Below are positions 22,601 through 23,124 of a stretch of 23,124 nucleotides of DNA, one piece after another. How positions within the stretch are numbered: position 1 is the first letter of the stretch; each line of letters opens with the position of its first letter. The position numbers and the translations under genes are program-made. The DNA is taken from assembly GCA_030596585.1 (NCBI GenBank), contig JAUVJM010000011.1:1-23124 (forward strand). Direction: 5' to 3'. Under the pieces are notes generated by a model. It was not told where the DNA came from, ran no database searches, and saw nothing but the letters and a program-made list of their open reading frames with translations. The DNA comes from a bacterium (GTDB lineage Bacteria > NPL-UPA2 > JAUVJM01).

Positions 22601-23124
22601 TTACCCTGTCTTCCTGCCACCCATGAGTAAACCGACAATGTACATCTCCAGTTCCTCATAGTTTCTTTCTTCTCTGTAAGCCTTTATCTTCTCTTTGTCC
22701 ATAGACCTTACTACATCCAGCAGTGCCAGGAATATTTTCCTGCTGTTCGCGAGATGCTCCAAAGATTTTTCTTTTTTCTGTGTCCTCATTGCTTTTACAT
22801 CAAGACCGACAAATTCCCCGGCCTTGCCGTATCCGCCCTCCTCAAGCACCCTCACCTGGTTAAATGCCCTTCTCAAATCCACCGAGCCAAATGTCTTGTC
22901 CTCATCAAACTTTAATCCGTTCTGGTCGTTTAGATGTACAGTCCAGAGTTTATCATGCGCCAACGCATAAGCCATTTCATCAGACGGGTCAAGTCCCGCC
23001 AGTATACAATGAGCACTTTCAATATTCACGCCGACTCTTGATTCATCCGAAGTCAAAAACCCAAGAGCTATTGCATGTCCAACAGTCGGAATAAATGCCT
23101 GGTCCATTGGCTCGTTTGGTTTAG
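22601..23124 (-). CDS. Xylose-isomerase-like TIM-barrel sugar isomerase, 5' part outside window
   Basis: The frame is open to the right edge, so only the last 173 codons are seen; an internal Met at 23107 is not the start. The visible part follows actinobacterial-type XylA: 'KPNEPMDQAFIPTVGHAIA' matches the KPNEP metal-site region, 'VGVNIESAHCILAGLDPS' carries the Glu and His metal ligands, 'GLKFDEDKTFG' matches the KYDxD ligand pair, and 'FVGLDVKAMRTQ' matches the last Asp site. One ligand position differs: 'TVHLNDQ' has His where XylA has Asp in 'HIDLNGQ'. The reaction is therefore probably aldose-ketose isomerisation of some sugar, not certainly xylose. It is followed 7 bp later by the URO-D-like remnant. 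Confidence 0.82.
   Translation of the reverse strand, partial: KPNEPMDQAFIPTVGHAIALGFLTSDESRVGVNIESAHCILAGLDPSDEMAYALAHDKLWTVHLNDQNGLKFDEDKTFGSVDLRRAFNQVRVLEEGGYGKAGEFVGLDVKAMRTQKKEKSLEHLANSRKIFLALLDVVRSMDKEKIKAYREERNYEELEMYIVGLLMGGRKTG

Overview
This is a chromosomal stretch of a bacterium, probably from an uncultivated lineage. The organism cannot be fixed from the sequence. The mix of DUF4838, GH141-like and GH2 enzymes, a SecA with a SEC-C tail and many small palindromic dispersed repeats points loosely to the PVC/FCB-type phyla (for example Lentisphaerota-, Planctomycetota- or Omnitrophota-like bacteria); this is an inference. Housekeeping genes use moderately GC-rich codons, while two short islands (about 3.0-4.6 kb and 21.2-22.3 kb) are clearly more AT-rich.

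Region 1 (1-8090, all minus strand) is a glycan-degradation operon. A good sigma70-type promoter at 8043-8071 precedes a DUF4838 protein, which overlaps by 4 bp a GH141-like parallel beta-helix enzyme. A two-gene cassette with its own promoter follows: an AbiEi-antitoxin-like protein and a class II Fic AMP-transferase. A large GH2 enzyme, open to the left edge, starts 41 bp after fic. None of the three carbohydrate enzymes shows a signal peptide, so they probably work in the cytoplasm on imported oligosaccharides.

Region 2 (8.2-14.0 kb, minus strand) is the core block secA-prfB-lysS. prfB carries the classic programmed +1 frameshift (CTT TGA C), so the full RF2 reads through an in-frame stop. 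purC is divergent from secA, and clear promoters for both lie in the gap between them.

Region 3 (15.0-19.9 kb, minus strand) holds a dGTPase-like HD hydrolase, a little-known three-gene set (AAA/STAND-type ATPase with winged helix, membrane-anchored coiled-coil protein with a duplicated beta domain, proline/lysine-rich tail-anchored membrane protein), and tRNA-Gly(CCC).

Region 4 (19.9-23.1 kb) has a 54-residue two-helix membrane protein, a PfkB-family sugar kinase, a fused MNT nucleotidyltransferase-HEPN protein (a one-chain version of the MntA-HepT toxin-antitoxin pair), a 75-codon remnant of a URO-D-like gene, and the C-terminal part of a XylA-like sugar isomerase cut by the right edge.

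At least six small palindromic or inverted-repeat elements sit in the gaps between genes. The most interesting parts are the AbiEi-Fic cassette inside the glycan operon, the MNT-HEPN fusion beside a truncated gene, and the ATPase/coiled-coil/Pro-rich trio.
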